From contig NZ_JAJTTE010000045.1 in assembly GCF_021343995.1 (NCBI RefSeq), positions 1 through 62,457 of the forward strand: DNA of 62,457 nt, written 5' to 3'. Made by a program: the position numbers and the translations under genes. Source of the stretch: Pseudonocardia terrae. Its GTDB lineage: Bacteria; Actinomycetota; Actinomycetes; Mycobacteriales; Pseudonocardiaceae. The notes beneath the pieces are model-generated. The model worked only from the letters and a program-made list of their open reading frames with translations. It was not told the DNA's origin and did no database searches. Positions 1 through 8,457 of this stretch are shown in pieces (position 1 is the first letter of the stretch; each line of letters starts with the position of its first letter).

Positions 1-1513
1 GGGTCCAGCCGCGGTGTTTGAGGCCGTGGTCGTGGCGGCAGATCGGGCCGAGGTCTTCGGCGGTGGTGGGGCCGCCGTGGGCGTGGTCGCGGGTGTGGTC
101 CAGGTCGGCGGTGTGGGCCGGGGCCAGGCAGCCGGTGAAGGTGCAGTGTCGGTCGCGCAGTTCGACGTGGCGGCGCAGTCCGGTGTGCGGGAACCGGGCG
201 GTCGGGGCGTCGTCGAGGGCGCGGCCGCGGGCGGCGCGGATCTCGGCCAGCACCGCCCGCCAGGAGTCGGGCAGGTCGCTGCCGGGGGCGGCCAGCCGGG
301 TGAGCAGCTCGGCGTCGACCAGCAGGTCGACCAGGCCCGGGGCGGCGGGGTCGGTGGCCGCGGCGGGTGGGCCGAGATCGTCGGGGTGTGGGCGGGTGCG
401 CAGCGCCCCGGCCCGGATCAGGCGTCCGTCGGGTCCGGTGAGCGCGTAGCGCCACGGTGCCCGGTGCTGGGCGGCGACGAGCCGGCGGGCGCGGGAGGCG
501 GGCAGCGGGCCGAGCGTGGGCAGGGTGGCGGGGCGCTCGTCGTGCCCGAGCAGGGTGGACAGCGCGATCTGCACCTGCACCCCACGCCGCGGGTGCGCCG
601 GTGTGTCCGTTTCGGCGGGCTCGGTCTCGGCTCGGCCTGCGGTGGATCGGGCCACCGATCGGGATGCGGTGGCCCGTTCGGCTGTCGAGCTCTCCGGCTC
701 AGCAGCCTGCGGCGACCCGACACCCGACTCTTCGCTCGTCTCCGAGGCCGAGCCCGAGGCCGAGGGCGAGGTCGTCGGCGGCGCCGCGGCCCCCGCCTGC
801 TGCGCGCCATCGGCTCCGCGGCCGGACGCACCGGCGGCGGCGTCGTGGAGCAGGGCGGTGATGATCTGGGCGTCGGTCAGGGTGTGCAGACGCCCGTCGA
901 GGAACCCGACGAACAGGTCGACCCGGATCTGGTCCAGCCGCCCCGGATGCCCGGCCCGGCGCACCTGATGGGCGAGTCGGTCGACCCGGGCCACCGCGGC
1001 GTCGGCGTCTTCCGGGGCCACCCCGTGCGCGGTGAGCGTGGCGGTGCCGTCCTCGGTCACGCACGCCGTCATGCCCCGGCGGGCGTGCGCGCGGCGGAAC
1101 AGCCGCTCGTAGTGCGCCGGGTCGATCTCCAGGATCAGCCGGCGCAGCCGCCGGGAGATCTCGCTGGTGGTCCACCGCCGGGCCCGCGGCAGCACCAGCG
1201 CGCACAGCTGCGCGCTCTGCCCGGCCGACAGCCCGACGAGATGCCGCAGGAACACCGCCGCCTTCGGCCAGTCGATCTGCCCGCGCTCCAGCGCCACCCA
1301 CACCGCGGGGAGTTCGACCACCAGCGCGACCGCCTCGTCGGTGCGCCCGTCCGCGGCGCGCCGGGTCCAGGCCAGCGCGGCGCGGATCTCATCGGCCCAG
1401 TCCAGATGCGGGTCGGGTAGCTCCGCGGCGGCGAAGGGCTGGTCCGGGTCGGCATACCCGACCGCGACCATGGCGCGCAGGAACCGGGCGTGGCTGACCG
1501 GTGAGCCGACCAT
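1..1513 (-). CDS. DUF222 / HNH endonuclease-type protein (3' end cut by window edge)
   Basis: Partial gene read leftwards off the window edge, about 504 codons visible. The ATG at 1513 gives a start MVGSPVSHARFLRAMVAVGY. The first half has the helical composition of DUF222 proteins, followed by an A/S/E/T-rich low-complexity linker near residues 255-310. The C-terminal part visible at the edge contains the HNH core: a CTFTGC motif, then DLDHTRDHAHGG, then ICRHDHGLKH, which supplies the paired Cys and the His/Asp/His of a zinc-supported HNH fold. Such DUF222-HNH genes are present in many copies in actinobacteria, often near mobile elements. Their substrate is unknown and nuclease activity is inferred from the motif only. 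The long frame on the opposite strand is a shadow. Confidence 0.85.
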   Translation of the reverse strand, partial: MVGSPVSHARFLRAMVAVGYADPDQPFAAAELPDPHLDWADEIRAALAWTRRAADGRTDEAVALVVELPAVWVALERGQIDWPKAAVFLRHLVGLSAGQSAQLCALVLPRARRWTTSEISRRLRRLILEIDPAHYERLFRRAHARRGMTACVTEDGTATLTAHGVAPEDADAAVARVDRLAHQVRRAGHPGRLDQIRVDLFVGFLDGRLHTLTDAQIITALLHDAAAGASGRGADGAQQAGAAAPPTTSPSASGSASETSEESGVGSPQAAEPESSTAERATASRSVARSTAGRAETEPAETDTPAHPRRGVQVQIALSTLLGHDERPATLPTLGPLPASRARRLVAAQHRAPWRYALTGPDGRLIRAGALRTRPHPDDLGPPAAATDPAAPGLVDLLVDAELLTRLAAPGSDLPDSWRAVLAEIRAARGRALDDAPTARFPHTGLRRHVELRDRHCTFTGCLAPAHTADLDHTRDHAHGGPTTAEDLGPICRHDHGLKHRGWT

Positions 1514-1703
1514 GTCGGAGGCCGCGTGGCATGGGCAGAGGCGACGAGCCGACGACGCAGCGGCGGATCCGGCGGAGGAGCGCGTCGAGGAGGTCCCTCG
1601 CCGGCCTGAGCTGTGGAGCGCAGAGTGCTGTCCTTCCGCGGCCGATGAGGAACGGGACGTCGTCGAGTCCTTCCCTGCAACGCCCACCACCAGGAGGACC
1701 GAG

Positions 1704-2177
1704 ATGGACGAGGCCGTCCGAGCTGCGGCGCTGACACGGCTGGAGCCGTTCGTGGGGGAGTGGGAGGCCGAGGCGCGCTTCTCCTTCACGCCCGAGCCGA
1801 TCCGCGGAACCCTCGCCTTCACGTGGGACCTGGGCGGGCAGTTCCTGCGGCAGCAGTCCACGGTCGACCATCCCGCCGCGCCGGACGCCGTCGCCCTGGT
1901 GTCCGTGGCCGAGGAGGGCGACGGTCACGACTACGTGCAGCACTACTTCGACTCGCGTGGGGTCGTCCGCGTCTACCGCATGACGCTGCACGACGGCGAG
2001 TGGACGCTCCTCCGCGACCGACCCGACTTCACCCCGCTGCACTTCGCGCAGCGCTACACCGGCACGTTCGACGACGACGGGCGGACGATCGCGGGCCGCT
2101 GGGAGCAGTCGCACGACGGCGGCGCGACCTGGGAGCACGACTTCGCCGTCACCTACCGCAGGCTCGACCGCTCGTGA
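1704..2177 (+). CDS. conserved hypothetical protein, DUF1579-like beta-barrel
   Basis: 157 residues, starting MDEAVRAAALTRLEPFVGEW. An AGGAGG ribosome site lies about 7 bases before the ATG at 1704, which decides the start against longer frames. The conserved pattern is an FVGEW opening, then GGQFLRQ, YVQHYFDSRGV and a C-terminal GRWEQSHDGGATWEHDF. This resembles small actinobacterial calycin-like or DUF1579-like proteins that bind small ligands. No catalytic residues can be named. It stands alone on its strand and its stop is 1 base from the convergent stop of the VOC gene. The molecular role is unknown. Confidence 0.75.
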   Translation: MDEAVRAAALTRLEPFVGEWEAEARFSFTPEPIRGTLAFTWDLGGQFLRQQSTVDHPAAPDAVALVSVAEEGDGHDYVQHYFDSRGVVRVYRMTLHDGEWTLLRDRPDFTPLHFAQRYTGTFDDDGRTIAGRWEQSHDGGATWEHDFAVTYRRLDRS

Positions 2178-2178
2178 G

Positions 2179-2538
2179 CTACCCGTGCTCGGAGTACATG
2201 CTCAGCACATTGCCGTCCGGGTCGGCGAAGTCGAAGTAGTCGACGGCCCCGGGGACGTGCTCGAGCGGACCGACGACCACGCCCAGCCCCGTGAGCCGCG
2301 ACCGCTCCCGGGCGGCGTCGTCGACGCCGAACCGGAGGACGACCTCCGCGCCGGAGCCGGCGGTCGAGTCCCGACCGAGCTGCAGCCACGCCGGCCCGAC
2401 CCGGAACTCGACGACGCCGTCGGCAGGCTCCAGGTCGGGCTCGTCCAGTTCCAGGACGCGCCGGTACCACTCGATCGCACGGTCGAGATCGCCGACCGGA
2501 AGACCCACCGCCACGCTCGACACGTTCATACCCGACAT
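2179..2538 (-). CDS. VOC (glyoxalase/bleomycin-resistance) superfamily protein
   Basis: 119 residues. The opening has VAVGLPVGDLDRAIEWYRRV and the end has DFADPDGNVLSMYSEHG, the two hallmark strands of a vicinal oxygen chelate domain. This is one full-length copy (two beta-alpha-beta-beta-beta modules) with no extra domain. VOC proteins include metal-dependent dioxygenases, glyoxalases and antibiotic-binding proteins. The final PDGN and E residues fit metal binding, but the substrate cannot be deduced. An in-frame ATG three codons downstream (MNVSSV) is an alternative start. Confidence 0.85.
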   Translation of the reverse strand: MSGMNVSSVAVGLPVGDLDRAIEWYRRVLELDEPDLEPADGVVEFRVGPAWLQLGRDSTAGSGAEVVLRFGVDDAARERSRLTGLGVVVGPLEHVPGAVDYFDFADPDGNVLSMYSEHG

Positions 2539-2569
2539 TCTTCTCGAAGCGGTCCGACGGTCAACGCCC

Positions 2570-3025
2570 TCACGGAGCGAGGCGGGCGGCGCAGCGGGCG
2601 ATCCCCTGCCTGATCATCCGGTCGTACCCGTCGTCGCCGAGGGCGCCGACGGCCTCCTCGGCCCGGTCGAGGTGCTCGCGCGCACGGGCGGGATCTCCGA
2701 GGCGGCGGTGGACGTCGGCCAGGTTGAGGTGCAGCGACGGGTAGAAGCCGGCCACGGCGAGGGAGTGGTGGTGCTGCTGCGCCCGCTCGTCCGTCAGTTC
2801 GTCGGCCGCCGCGAGGGCGCGGAGGTCCCAGCGCAGCTCCTCGGCGAGGTCCTCCTGGACGTCGGCCGCGTAGTGGGCGAGCGCGCAGCGGTGGAGCGGA
2901 TCGCCGCGCGGGCCCAGCCGCGCCCAGAGCAGCGCGAACCGCTCCCGCGCCTCCGCCGCCGCGCGGGCCTGCCCCAGCTCGACCGCCTGCGCGATCTCCG
3001 CCATCACCGGGTCCGTCTGCTCCAC
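2570..3025 (-). CDS. hypothetical helical (TPR-like) protein
   Basis: 151 residues with a GTG start at 3025. The sequence is alanine-rich and helical, with a segment near residues 95-130 (LHLNLADVHRRLGDPARARE) that reads like one degenerate tetratricopeptide repeat pair. Proteins of this length and pattern are common in Streptomyces and Pseudonocardia without a known function. They may bind peptides or act as small scaffolds, which is inference only. The gene precedes the VOC gene on the same strand with a gap of about 31 bases, so co-transcription is possible. Confidence 0.7.
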   Translation of the reverse strand: MEQTDPVMAEIAQAVELGQARAAAEARERFALLWARLGPRGDPLHRCALAHYAADVQEDLAEELRWDLRALAAADELTDERAQQHHHSLAVAGFYPSLHLNLADVHRRLGDPARAREHLDRAEEAVGALGDDGYDRMIRQGIARCAARLAP

Positions 3026-3094
3026 CGCCGCCCCCTGTCTGCCTGCCCCGGACCGTACGGCGGGGGACCGACGGTTCCACCGGGCGAGGACACC

Positions 3095-4150
3095 TCAGCC
3101 CGCGGTGGATGCCCTGTACGTCGGCGCCGGCAGGTCCAGCACCCGTGAGTTGCGCAACCGCCAGACCAGGTACGCGATCCCGAGCCGGGTGCGGCCGATG
3201 CCGTCGAACGGGTCGAACCCGGCCACCTCGGTGATCGCGTCGAGCCGGGTCTGCAGCGTGCTGTGGTGCACCCCGGCCAGTCGCGCGGCCTGCCGGACCG
3301 ACCCGGCGCGGACCAGCGCGTCGAGCGTGGCCGGGCCCCAGGCGTGGCCCATGATCTCGTCGAGGGAGTCGACGTCGGGGAGGTCGGCGTCGAGCGGGGC
3401 GTCGGCGAGCAGCTCGATCACCCCGCCGTACCAGTCGGCGAGCACGCAGCTCGTGGCCGGCGGCGCGCACAACCGCAGCGCGACGACGGCGGTGCGGAAC
3501 GAGCGGTGCAGGTGCTCCACCGTGGTCGCGACCCCGATCCCCGACGGGATCGCCCCGCCGGGGGCCTGGTCCTGCGGGACGACGAGCGCGTGGATCGGCC
3601 CGTACGGCGTGGCGACGACGTCCTCGGCGCCGGTCGGATGCTCCGCCCACACCGCGAAGAGCGGCGCGGCGAGCACGCGGTACCGGACCCCCGGCGCGAG
3701 GTGCAGGCGTGCCGCGGCGGTGCGGCGTTCCTCCACCGGGACGGTCCGGTCGAGCAGCAGGCCCAGCTCGCGGCGGTTGTCCACGTCCCGCCGGCCCCGC
3801 CCGTGCCGGATCCGCAGGGCCAGCGCGAGCCGCTCGAGGATGATCCGGTCGTTGGCGTGAGCGGGCCCCGCGCGCTCCAGCCACACCGTGAGGCCGTCGC
3901 AGGAGATCGAGGAGTCCGGCGGCGGCAGCGCCCGTCCCTCGGCGATCTCGCCCTTCGGGGTGACCCGGACGGACCGTGGCGGCCGGTCCTGGCGGAAGCC
4001 CGCGGTGCAGCCCGCGAGCGAGGCCGCGGCGCTGAGCAGGCCGCGGGTGTTGACGTTGCCGACGACCAGCTCGTCGAAGCAGGCGATGACCCGCAGGCTC
4101 ACACACGCCTGGGGATCGAGGGCGGAGATGCGGCCCAGGAGCTCCTGCAC
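3095..4150 (-). CDS. PucR/CdaR-type transcriptional regulator
   Basis: About 351 residues. The last 70 residues form a helix-turn-helix of the PucR C-terminal type: LDALVRAGSVRQAARLAGVH followed by HSTLQTRLDAITEVAGFDPF. The middle part resembles the GGDEF-related region of such regulators. GTG at 4150 is chosen because GGTGAGG sits about 6 bases upstream; a GTG two codons earlier would overlap that site. A TACACT hexamer at 4187-4182 could be a private -10 element. The gene lies directly downstream of two esterase-like hydrolase genes on the same strand, so it probably controls them or is co-transcribed with them. The ligand is unknown. Confidence 0.8.
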   Translation of the reverse strand: MQELLGRISALDPQACVSLRVIACFDELVVGNVNTRGLLSAAASLAGCTAGFRQDRPPRSVRVTPKGEIAEGRALPPPDSSISCDGLTVWLERAGPAHANDRIILERLALALRIRHGRGRRDVDNRRELGLLLDRTVPVEERRTAAARLHLAPGVRYRVLAAPLFAVWAEHPTGAEDVVATPYGPIHALVVPQDQAPGGAIPSGIGVATTVEHLHRSFRTAVVALRLCAPPATSCVLADWYGGVIELLADAPLDADLPDVDSLDEIMGHAWGPATLDALVRAGSVRQAARLAGVHHSTLQTRLDAITEVAGFDPFDGIGRTRLGIAYLVWRLRNSRVLDLPAPTYRASTAG

Positions 4151-4215
4151 GACCACCTCACCACGTCGCTCCGAGGGCCCGAGTGTAGTGGCCCAGGTCA
4201 CCGTCGAGTACCCGA

Positions 4216-5178
4216 TCAGTCGGCCAGGATCTTCTCCACCCAGGCGTTCCGGGCGCGGATCATGCCGCGGGCGAGCGCGGTGTGCGGGGCGAAGATGTCG
4301 AAGGCGTGGAAGCCGCCCGCCCAGACGTGCAGCTCGGCGTCGCCACCCGCGGCCCAGATCCGGTCGGCGTAGCCGATCGCCTCGTCGCGGAAGATCTCCG
4401 CGGCCCCGACGTCGACGAACGCCGGCGGCAGCCCGCGCAGGTCCGTGGCGCGGGCGGGCGCGGCGTATTGCGAGACGTCCGGACCGCCGCGGGCCTCGCC
4501 GAGCAGCGCGGTCCACCCCGTCTCGTTGCTGACCCGGTCCCAGACGCCGACGCCGTCGAACTGCCGCGTCGACGGGGTGGCGCCCCGGTCGTCGAGCATC
4601 GGGTAGTCGAGCACCTGCCCGCAGAGCGCCGGCCCGCCCCGGTCACGGGCGGCCAGGGCCATCCCGGCTGCGAGGCCGCCGCCGGAGCTGGCGCCGGCGA
4701 CCATCAGCCGGTCGCGCCGGATCCCGAGCCCCTCGGCGCTCGCGGCGACCCACTCGAGCGCCGCGTAGCAGTCCTCACGCGGGAACGGGTCGGGGAACTC
4801 CGGGGCCAGCCGGTACTCGACGGTCACCAGCACCGCTCCCAGCCCGTCGACCCAGTCCAGCACGAGGTCCGTCCCGCTGAAGCGGTCGCCGAACATCAGG
4901 CCACCGGAGTGCGCGAACAGCACCCCCGGGCGCGGGGTGTCGATCCCCGCAGGCCGCAGGACCGACACCGCGAGCGGATCGCCGCGATGGCCCGCGATCA
5001 CGTGCTCGCGACGCTCGATCGCCCGGCCGCGCAGGGCTCCCTCGACCGGCGGCGACGCGTAGGAGCGCCGCATGAAGGCGATCAGGTCCGGTGTGATCGT
5101 CGGCGGGAAGACCCCGCCGACCACGGCCAGGCCGGCCTTCAGCTCCGGGTCGAACCCCGGCCGCGCGACCGCCGTCAT
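4216..5178 (-). CDS. alpha/beta hydrolase, hormone-sensitive-lipase (HSL) family
   Basis: 320 residues. Oxyanion-hole motif HSGG (residues 90-93, in place of the usual HGGG), then YRLAPE at 122-127, then the nucleophile motif GASSGG at 162-167 (Ser164; family consensus GDSAGG). The acid is the Asp in FVDVGAAEIFRDE and the base is the His in AGGFHAFD near the C-terminus. The triad is complete, so an active esterase/lipase is expected, with unknown acyl substrate. No signal peptide is seen, so it should be cytoplasmic. It follows a serine hydrolase gene by 57 bases on the same strand, which suggests an operon of two ester-cleaving enzymes feeding the PucR-type regulator gene. Confidence 0.9.
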   Translation of the reverse strand: MTAVARPGFDPELKAGLAVVGGVFPPTITPDLIAFMRRSYASPPVEGALRGRAIERREHVIAGHRGDPLAVSVLRPAGIDTPRPGVLFAHSGGLMFGDRFSGTDLVLDWVDGLGAVLVTVEYRLAPEFPDPFPREDCYAALEWVAASAEGLGIRRDRLMVAGASSGGGLAAGMALAARDRGGPALCGQVLDYPMLDDRGATPSTRQFDGVGVWDRVSNETGWTALLGEARGGPDVSQYAAPARATDLRGLPPAFVDVGAAEIFRDEAIGYADRIWAAGGDAELHVWAGGFHAFDIFAPHTALARGMIRARNAWVEKILAD

Positions 5179-5235
5179 CGAACCCCCTCCGACGTGCCCG
5201 CCGCGGCCGGAGCGCCGGCCGCGGCGGGCGGGCCC

Positions 5236-6408
5236 TCACAGGCTGGCGTAGAGCGCGGACTCGAAGTCCCCGTACAGCTTCCAGGCCTCGTTCTCGGTGA
5301 TGAACGGCAGCGAGTTGGTGTAGATCGAGGCGCAGACGCCGGTGGCACGGTCGACGAAGAAGTGGGTGTTGAACAGCCCCGCCCACGCCCCCGTGCCCGC
5401 GCGCCGGCCGCCCGCGACGTCCCGGGTGTTCAGCAGCAGGCCCAGGCCCCACTTCCAGCCCGGCCCGACGCGGAGGGCGTCGGTGATCGGCGGGTCGGCC
5501 GTCGGGATCTCCGCCGGGAAGTCCAGGTCGCCGATCTGGTTGGTGAAGGCGGCGTCCACGGTCTGCTCGGTGAGGATCCGCACGCCGTCGAGCTCGCCGC
5601 CGCGGAGCAGGGCCCGCTCGAAGCGGATGAAGTCGCGCGGGGTGGAGTAGAGGCCGTGGCCACCGGCCCACCAGTCGGGCTGCTGCGGCAGCAGCTCGCC
5701 GGCCGAGGCCCAGTTCCCGTCCTCGTCCCGGACGTGCACGGTCACGCAGTTCTCGCGGCGGCCCTCGTCGAGCAGGAACATGGTGTCGTCCATGCCGAGC
5801 GGGCCGGTGATGTTCTCCTTGATCACCACGTCCAGGCCGGTGCCGGCGACGGCCTCGACGACCTTGCCCAGCCAGTCCGTGTTGATCCCGTAGACGAACT
5901 GCGTGCCGGGGTCGGCGACCAGCGGCGCCTTGAACGCGTCGGCCCCGCCCAGGACGTTCGGCAGGCCCGTGACCTTCTGGTACTCGTCGAGCGCCTCGTT
6001 CCAGAACCAGTAGCCGAGCCCCGACGTGTGCGTGATCAGCTGCTTCACCGTGGCGCGGCTGCCGGCCGGGCGCAGCTTGGGGGTGTCGCCGTCGAAGCCC
6101 TCGAGGACCTGGATGTCGGCGAACTCCGGGCGGTAGGTGTCGACGGGTGCCTCGAGCTCCAGCTCGCCCCGCTCGACCTGCTGCAACGCCGCGGTCGTCG
6201 CGACGATCTTGGTCATCGACATGATCCGGAACTGGGTGGAGGTCGAGACCTCGTCGCTGCTCTCGCCGACGACCCGGGGCCCGGCGCCGCCCTCGTAGAG
6301 GATCCCGTCGCGGTCCGCGGCGATGGCCGCGACGTGCGGCACCGCGCCCGTCTCGACCGCCTCCCGCAGGACCCGGTCGATGGCGCTTCCGTCGATGGCA
6401 GTGGTCAT
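5236..6408 (-). CDS. serine hydrolase, beta-lactamase/esterase (EstB-like) family
   Basis: 390 residues. The catalytic S-x-x-K is SMTK at residues 64-67, followed by an HTSGLGYWFWN segment and a FVYGINTDWLG segment where class C beta-lactamases have YSN. The Asn position is altered, as in EstB-type carboxylesterases, so ester rather than beta-lactam hydrolysis is more likely. The protein has no export signal. It is first in a leftward run with an HSL-family hydrolase and a PucR-type regulator, and is divergent from a GNAT gene across a 165-base region with inverted repeats. Confidence 0.85.
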   Translation of the reverse strand: MTTAIDGSAIDRVLREAVETGAVPHVAAIAADRDGILYEGGAGPRVVGESSDEVSTSTQFRIMSMTKIVATTAALQQVERGELELEAPVDTYRPEFADIQVLEGFDGDTPKLRPAGSRATVKQLITHTSGLGYWFWNEALDEYQKVTGLPNVLGGADAFKAPLVADPGTQFVYGINTDWLGKVVEAVAGTGLDVVIKENITGPLGMDDTMFLLDEGRRENCVTVHVRDEDGNWASAGELLPQQPDWWAGGHGLYSTPRDFIRFERALLRGGELDGVRILTEQTVDAAFTNQIGDLDFPAEIPTADPPITDALRVGPGWKWGLGLLLNTRDVAGGRRAGTGAWAGLFNTHFFVDRATGVCASIYTNSLPFITENEAWKLYGDFESALYASL

Positions 6409-6461
6409 GCTGAGCTCCGTTGGTCGACACGAGGGACCGCGCCCGTCGAGCGCGCGGAGGT

Positions 6462-6500
6462 GATCGTGCCGACCTACCGCGCGCCGCGGTACCGACGATC
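6462..6500. promoter_or_regulatory. inverted repeats in divergent promoter region
   Basis: In the 165-base gap between the serine hydrolase and GNAT genes, TACCGCG (6475-6481) and CGCGGTA (6485-6491) form a perfect 7-bp dyad with 3-bp spacer. It is flanked by GATCGT (6462-6467) and ACGATC (6495-6500). It is a candidate operator, possibly for the nearby PucR-type regulator. No protein can be assigned from sequence alone. Confidence 0.35.
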
Positions 6501-6573
6501 ATGCGCAGCTTCGGGTGCGGCGCCCGCCATTCGGCGGGGTCGTTCTCGGGCCGCGTGGGGGGACCATCACGGG

Positions 6574-7104
6574 GTGGTCGGGATCCGACGCGCCGTGCCC
6601 GCCGACGCGAGGGCGATCGCGCGGGTGGTGGTGGAGTCGTGGCGCAGCGCGTACCGGGACCTGCTGCCGGCGGGCCTCCTCGCCGGCCTCTCGGTCGACG
6701 GCCGGGAGGAGTTCTGGCGCCGCGTGCTCGGTGAGGACCCGCCCGCGGGCGTCGTGGTCGTCGCGGAGGAGGCCGGCCGGGACGTCGTCGGGTTCGTGGC
6801 CGTCCGTTCCCGGGCGGACGCCCCGCGCGTCGGTGAGCTCATGGCCCTCTACGTCGCCCCGTCGGAGTGGCGTCGCACGATCGGCACGCTGCTCCACAAC
6901 GCGGGCGTCGAACACCTCGCCCGGCAGGGCTGCGCGCGGGCGGAGCTGTGGGTGCTCGCCGGCAACGAGCGCGCCATGGCGTTCTACCGCGCCCGCGGCT
7001 GGGTCCCGGACGGTCGGCGGCAGGTGGAGGAACGGCCGGACGGCTTCGTGCTGCCCGAGCAGGGGATGAGCCTCGAGGTGCGCGCGGCGGGCCGCCGGAT
7101 GTGA
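6574..7104 (+). CDS. GNAT family N-acetyltransferase
   Basis: About 176 residues with a GTG start (VVGIRRAVPADARAIARVVV) that opens with the usual first GNAT strand and helix. The acetyl-CoA site is in the segment LMALYVAPSEWRRTIGTLLH, where the consensus R/Q-x-x-G-x-G/A is degenerate (EWRRTIGT). The C-terminal NERAMAFYRARGWVPDG motif is canonical. A purine-rich GTGGGGGGA stretch lies about 10 bases upstream. The next gene starts 10 bases after the stop, so both may be co-transcribed. Substrate unknown. Confidence 0.85.
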   Translation: MVGIRRAVPADARAIARVVVESWRSAYRDLLPAGLLAGLSVDGREEFWRRVLGEDPPAGVVVVAEEAGRDVVGFVAVRSRADAPRVGELMALYVAPSEWRRTIGTLLHNAGVEHLARQGCARAELWVLAGNERAMAFYRARGWVPDGRRQVEERPDGFVLPEQGMSLEVRAAGRRM

Positions 7105-7114
7105 GACTGGTCGG

Positions 7115-7714
7115 GTGCACACGGTCGACTTCTACTTCGACCCCGTCTGCCCGTTCGCGTGGATCACCTACGGGTGGATCTCCGAGGTCGAGCGGCTTCG
7201 GCCGATCGACCTGAGCGTCCGGATCATGAGCCTCGCCGCCCTCAACGAGGGCCGCGAGGGACGCGTGCCCGAGGCCGAGAAGGGGCTGGACAGCGGCTGG
7301 CGGCCGGTGCGCGCCGCGGTCGCCGTGGAGGAGCGGCTCGGGCAGGCCGGGCTGCGCCGCTACTACGAAGCCTTCGGCCGGCTGTTCCACGTCGAACGCG
7401 TGCGGCCCCGGGACCGCGTGATCCGGCAGGCGCTCGCGGAGCTCGACGCCGCCGATCTGCTCGCCGCCGCCGACGACCCGGCCTACGACGAGCGGGTCCG
7501 CAAGAGCCACGACGCCGGGATGGAGCCGGTGGGCCTGGAGGTCGGGACGCCCACGATCCACGTGGACGGCGTCGCCTTCTTCGGCCCTGTGCTGAACGCG
7601 ATCCCGCGCGGGCAGGAGGCCGCCGACCTCTTCGACGGGGCGCTGCTCCTGGCCCGCAACCCGCACTTCTCCGAGCTGAAGCGCACCCGGGCAGGCGAGC
7701 TCCGCTTCGACTAG
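7115..7714 (+). CDS. DsbA-fold protein of the mycothiol-dependent nitroreductase (Rv2466c) family, monothiol form
   Basis: 199 residues, GTG start. The whole protein tracks M. tuberculosis Rv2466c: FYFDPVCPFAWITYGWI at the N-terminus, an IMSLAALNEGRE segment, then VGTPTIHVDGVAFFGPVL and NPHFSELKRTR near the end. Rv2466c is a mycothiol-dependent thioredoxin-fold reductase that activates nitro prodrugs. Here the active site reads CPFA instead of CPWC, so only the nucleophilic cysteine remains. A monothiol mechanism with mycothiol as resolving thiol is likely (inference). It ends on a CTAG shared with the convergent NodA-like gene. Confidence 0.85.
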   Translation: MHTVDFYFDPVCPFAWITYGWISEVERLRPIDLSVRIMSLAALNEGREGRVPEAEKGLDSGWRPVRAAVAVEERLGQAGLRRYYEAFGRLFHVERVRPRDRVIRQALAELDAADLLAAADDPAYDERVRKSHDAGMEPVGLEVGTPTIHVDGVAFFGPVLNAIPRGQEAADLFDGALLLARNPHFSELKRTRAGELRFD

Positions 7715-8280
7715 ACCGTCGCCCCGTTCCATTCGATCTCGCCGTCCGGCCACTCCTCCTGCGTGACGGGCAGGACGAGGGTGGTCGTGGTGATCTCGTC
7801 GACGAACGGGCGGGGCTCGGTGGTGTCGTCGGGCGAGTACAGGGCGCGGCGCGGGGAGAGCCTGCGCCAGCCGCCGCGCTCGTAGAAGGGCACGTGGTGC
7901 TCGGCGCACATGAGGATGCCGAAGGGCACGGCGAGCTCGCCGAGGAAGGCCCGCACCCGGTCGAGCAAGGCCAGCCCGACGCCCTGCCGCTGCAACCCGG
8001 GGCGGACCGCCACCAGCCCCACCACGGCGGCCAGCTGGTCGGTGCCACCGACCTGCAGGAAACGTCGCAGCACACCGGCGTGTGCGGCCGGGCCCTCGAC
8101 GTCCCATCCCAGGACCCGTGCCTCGGGCCGCACGGAGGACCAGGTCCGCACCCCGCCGTAGAGCCCGGGGAGATGTGCGTAGGCCGCCCGGAGCAGGGCC
8201 GCGAGCTCGGCGTGTTCCCGCATGCTGATCCGGCCCTCGCGACACGCACTCCACTGCACGTCCCCGACCCTCGCAGACAT
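7711..8280 (-). CDS. NodA-family N-acyltransferase homologue (GNAT fold)
   Basis: 189 residues, about the length of rhizobial NodA (roughly 195-210). Several stretches match the NodA pattern in order: EHAELAALLRAAY, then RTWSSVRPEARVLGWD, then AAHAGVLRRFLQVG, then VRPGLQRQGVG, then LAVPFG, and a C-terminal EEWPDGEIEWNG corresponding to the NodA ending SEWPxGxxIERNG. NodA transfers a fatty acyl chain from acyl carrier protein to the free amine of a de-N-acetylated chitooligosaccharide. No nodB or nodC is nearby, so the acceptor here is probably a different amino-sugar or amine (inference). The gene is divergent from an anti-sigma-type kinase gene and converges on the DsbA-like gene, sharing a 4-base CTAG stop. 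Confidence 0.75.
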   Translation of the reverse strand: MSARVGDVQWSACREGRISMREHAELAALLRAAYAHLPGLYGGVRTWSSVRPEARVLGWDVEGPAAHAGVLRRFLQVGGTDQLAAVVGLVAVRPGLQRQGVGLALLDRVRAFLGELAVPFGILMCAEHHVPFYERGGWRRLSPRRALYSPDDTTEPRPFVDEITTTTLVLPVTQEEWPDGEIEWNGATV

Positions 8281-8457
8281 CGCCGCCGACGGCCCGGTGG
8301 AGGCGGGATCCGCGCCGGGGACGGCGCGTGATCGTCATGGCCCGGATCCGCTTGGGACGGGACGCCGGGCCCGGTGCGGAGGCACCTCCGGTCCGCGGAT
8401 CGGGAGGCGTGCTCCACCGGACGCGTGAGGAGCGGCCGAACGGGGTACAGCCGCACC

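Noticed and set aside
14..1420. 468-codon open frame on the plus strand
   Set aside because: It mirrors the DUF222/HNH gene on the other strand, has Gly/Ala/Val-rich composition and no family motif. High GC creates such shadows.
4282..7104. 940-codon plus-strand frame
   Set aside because: Only its last about 176 codons (GNAT) are coding; the rest lies opposite two good hydrolase genes.
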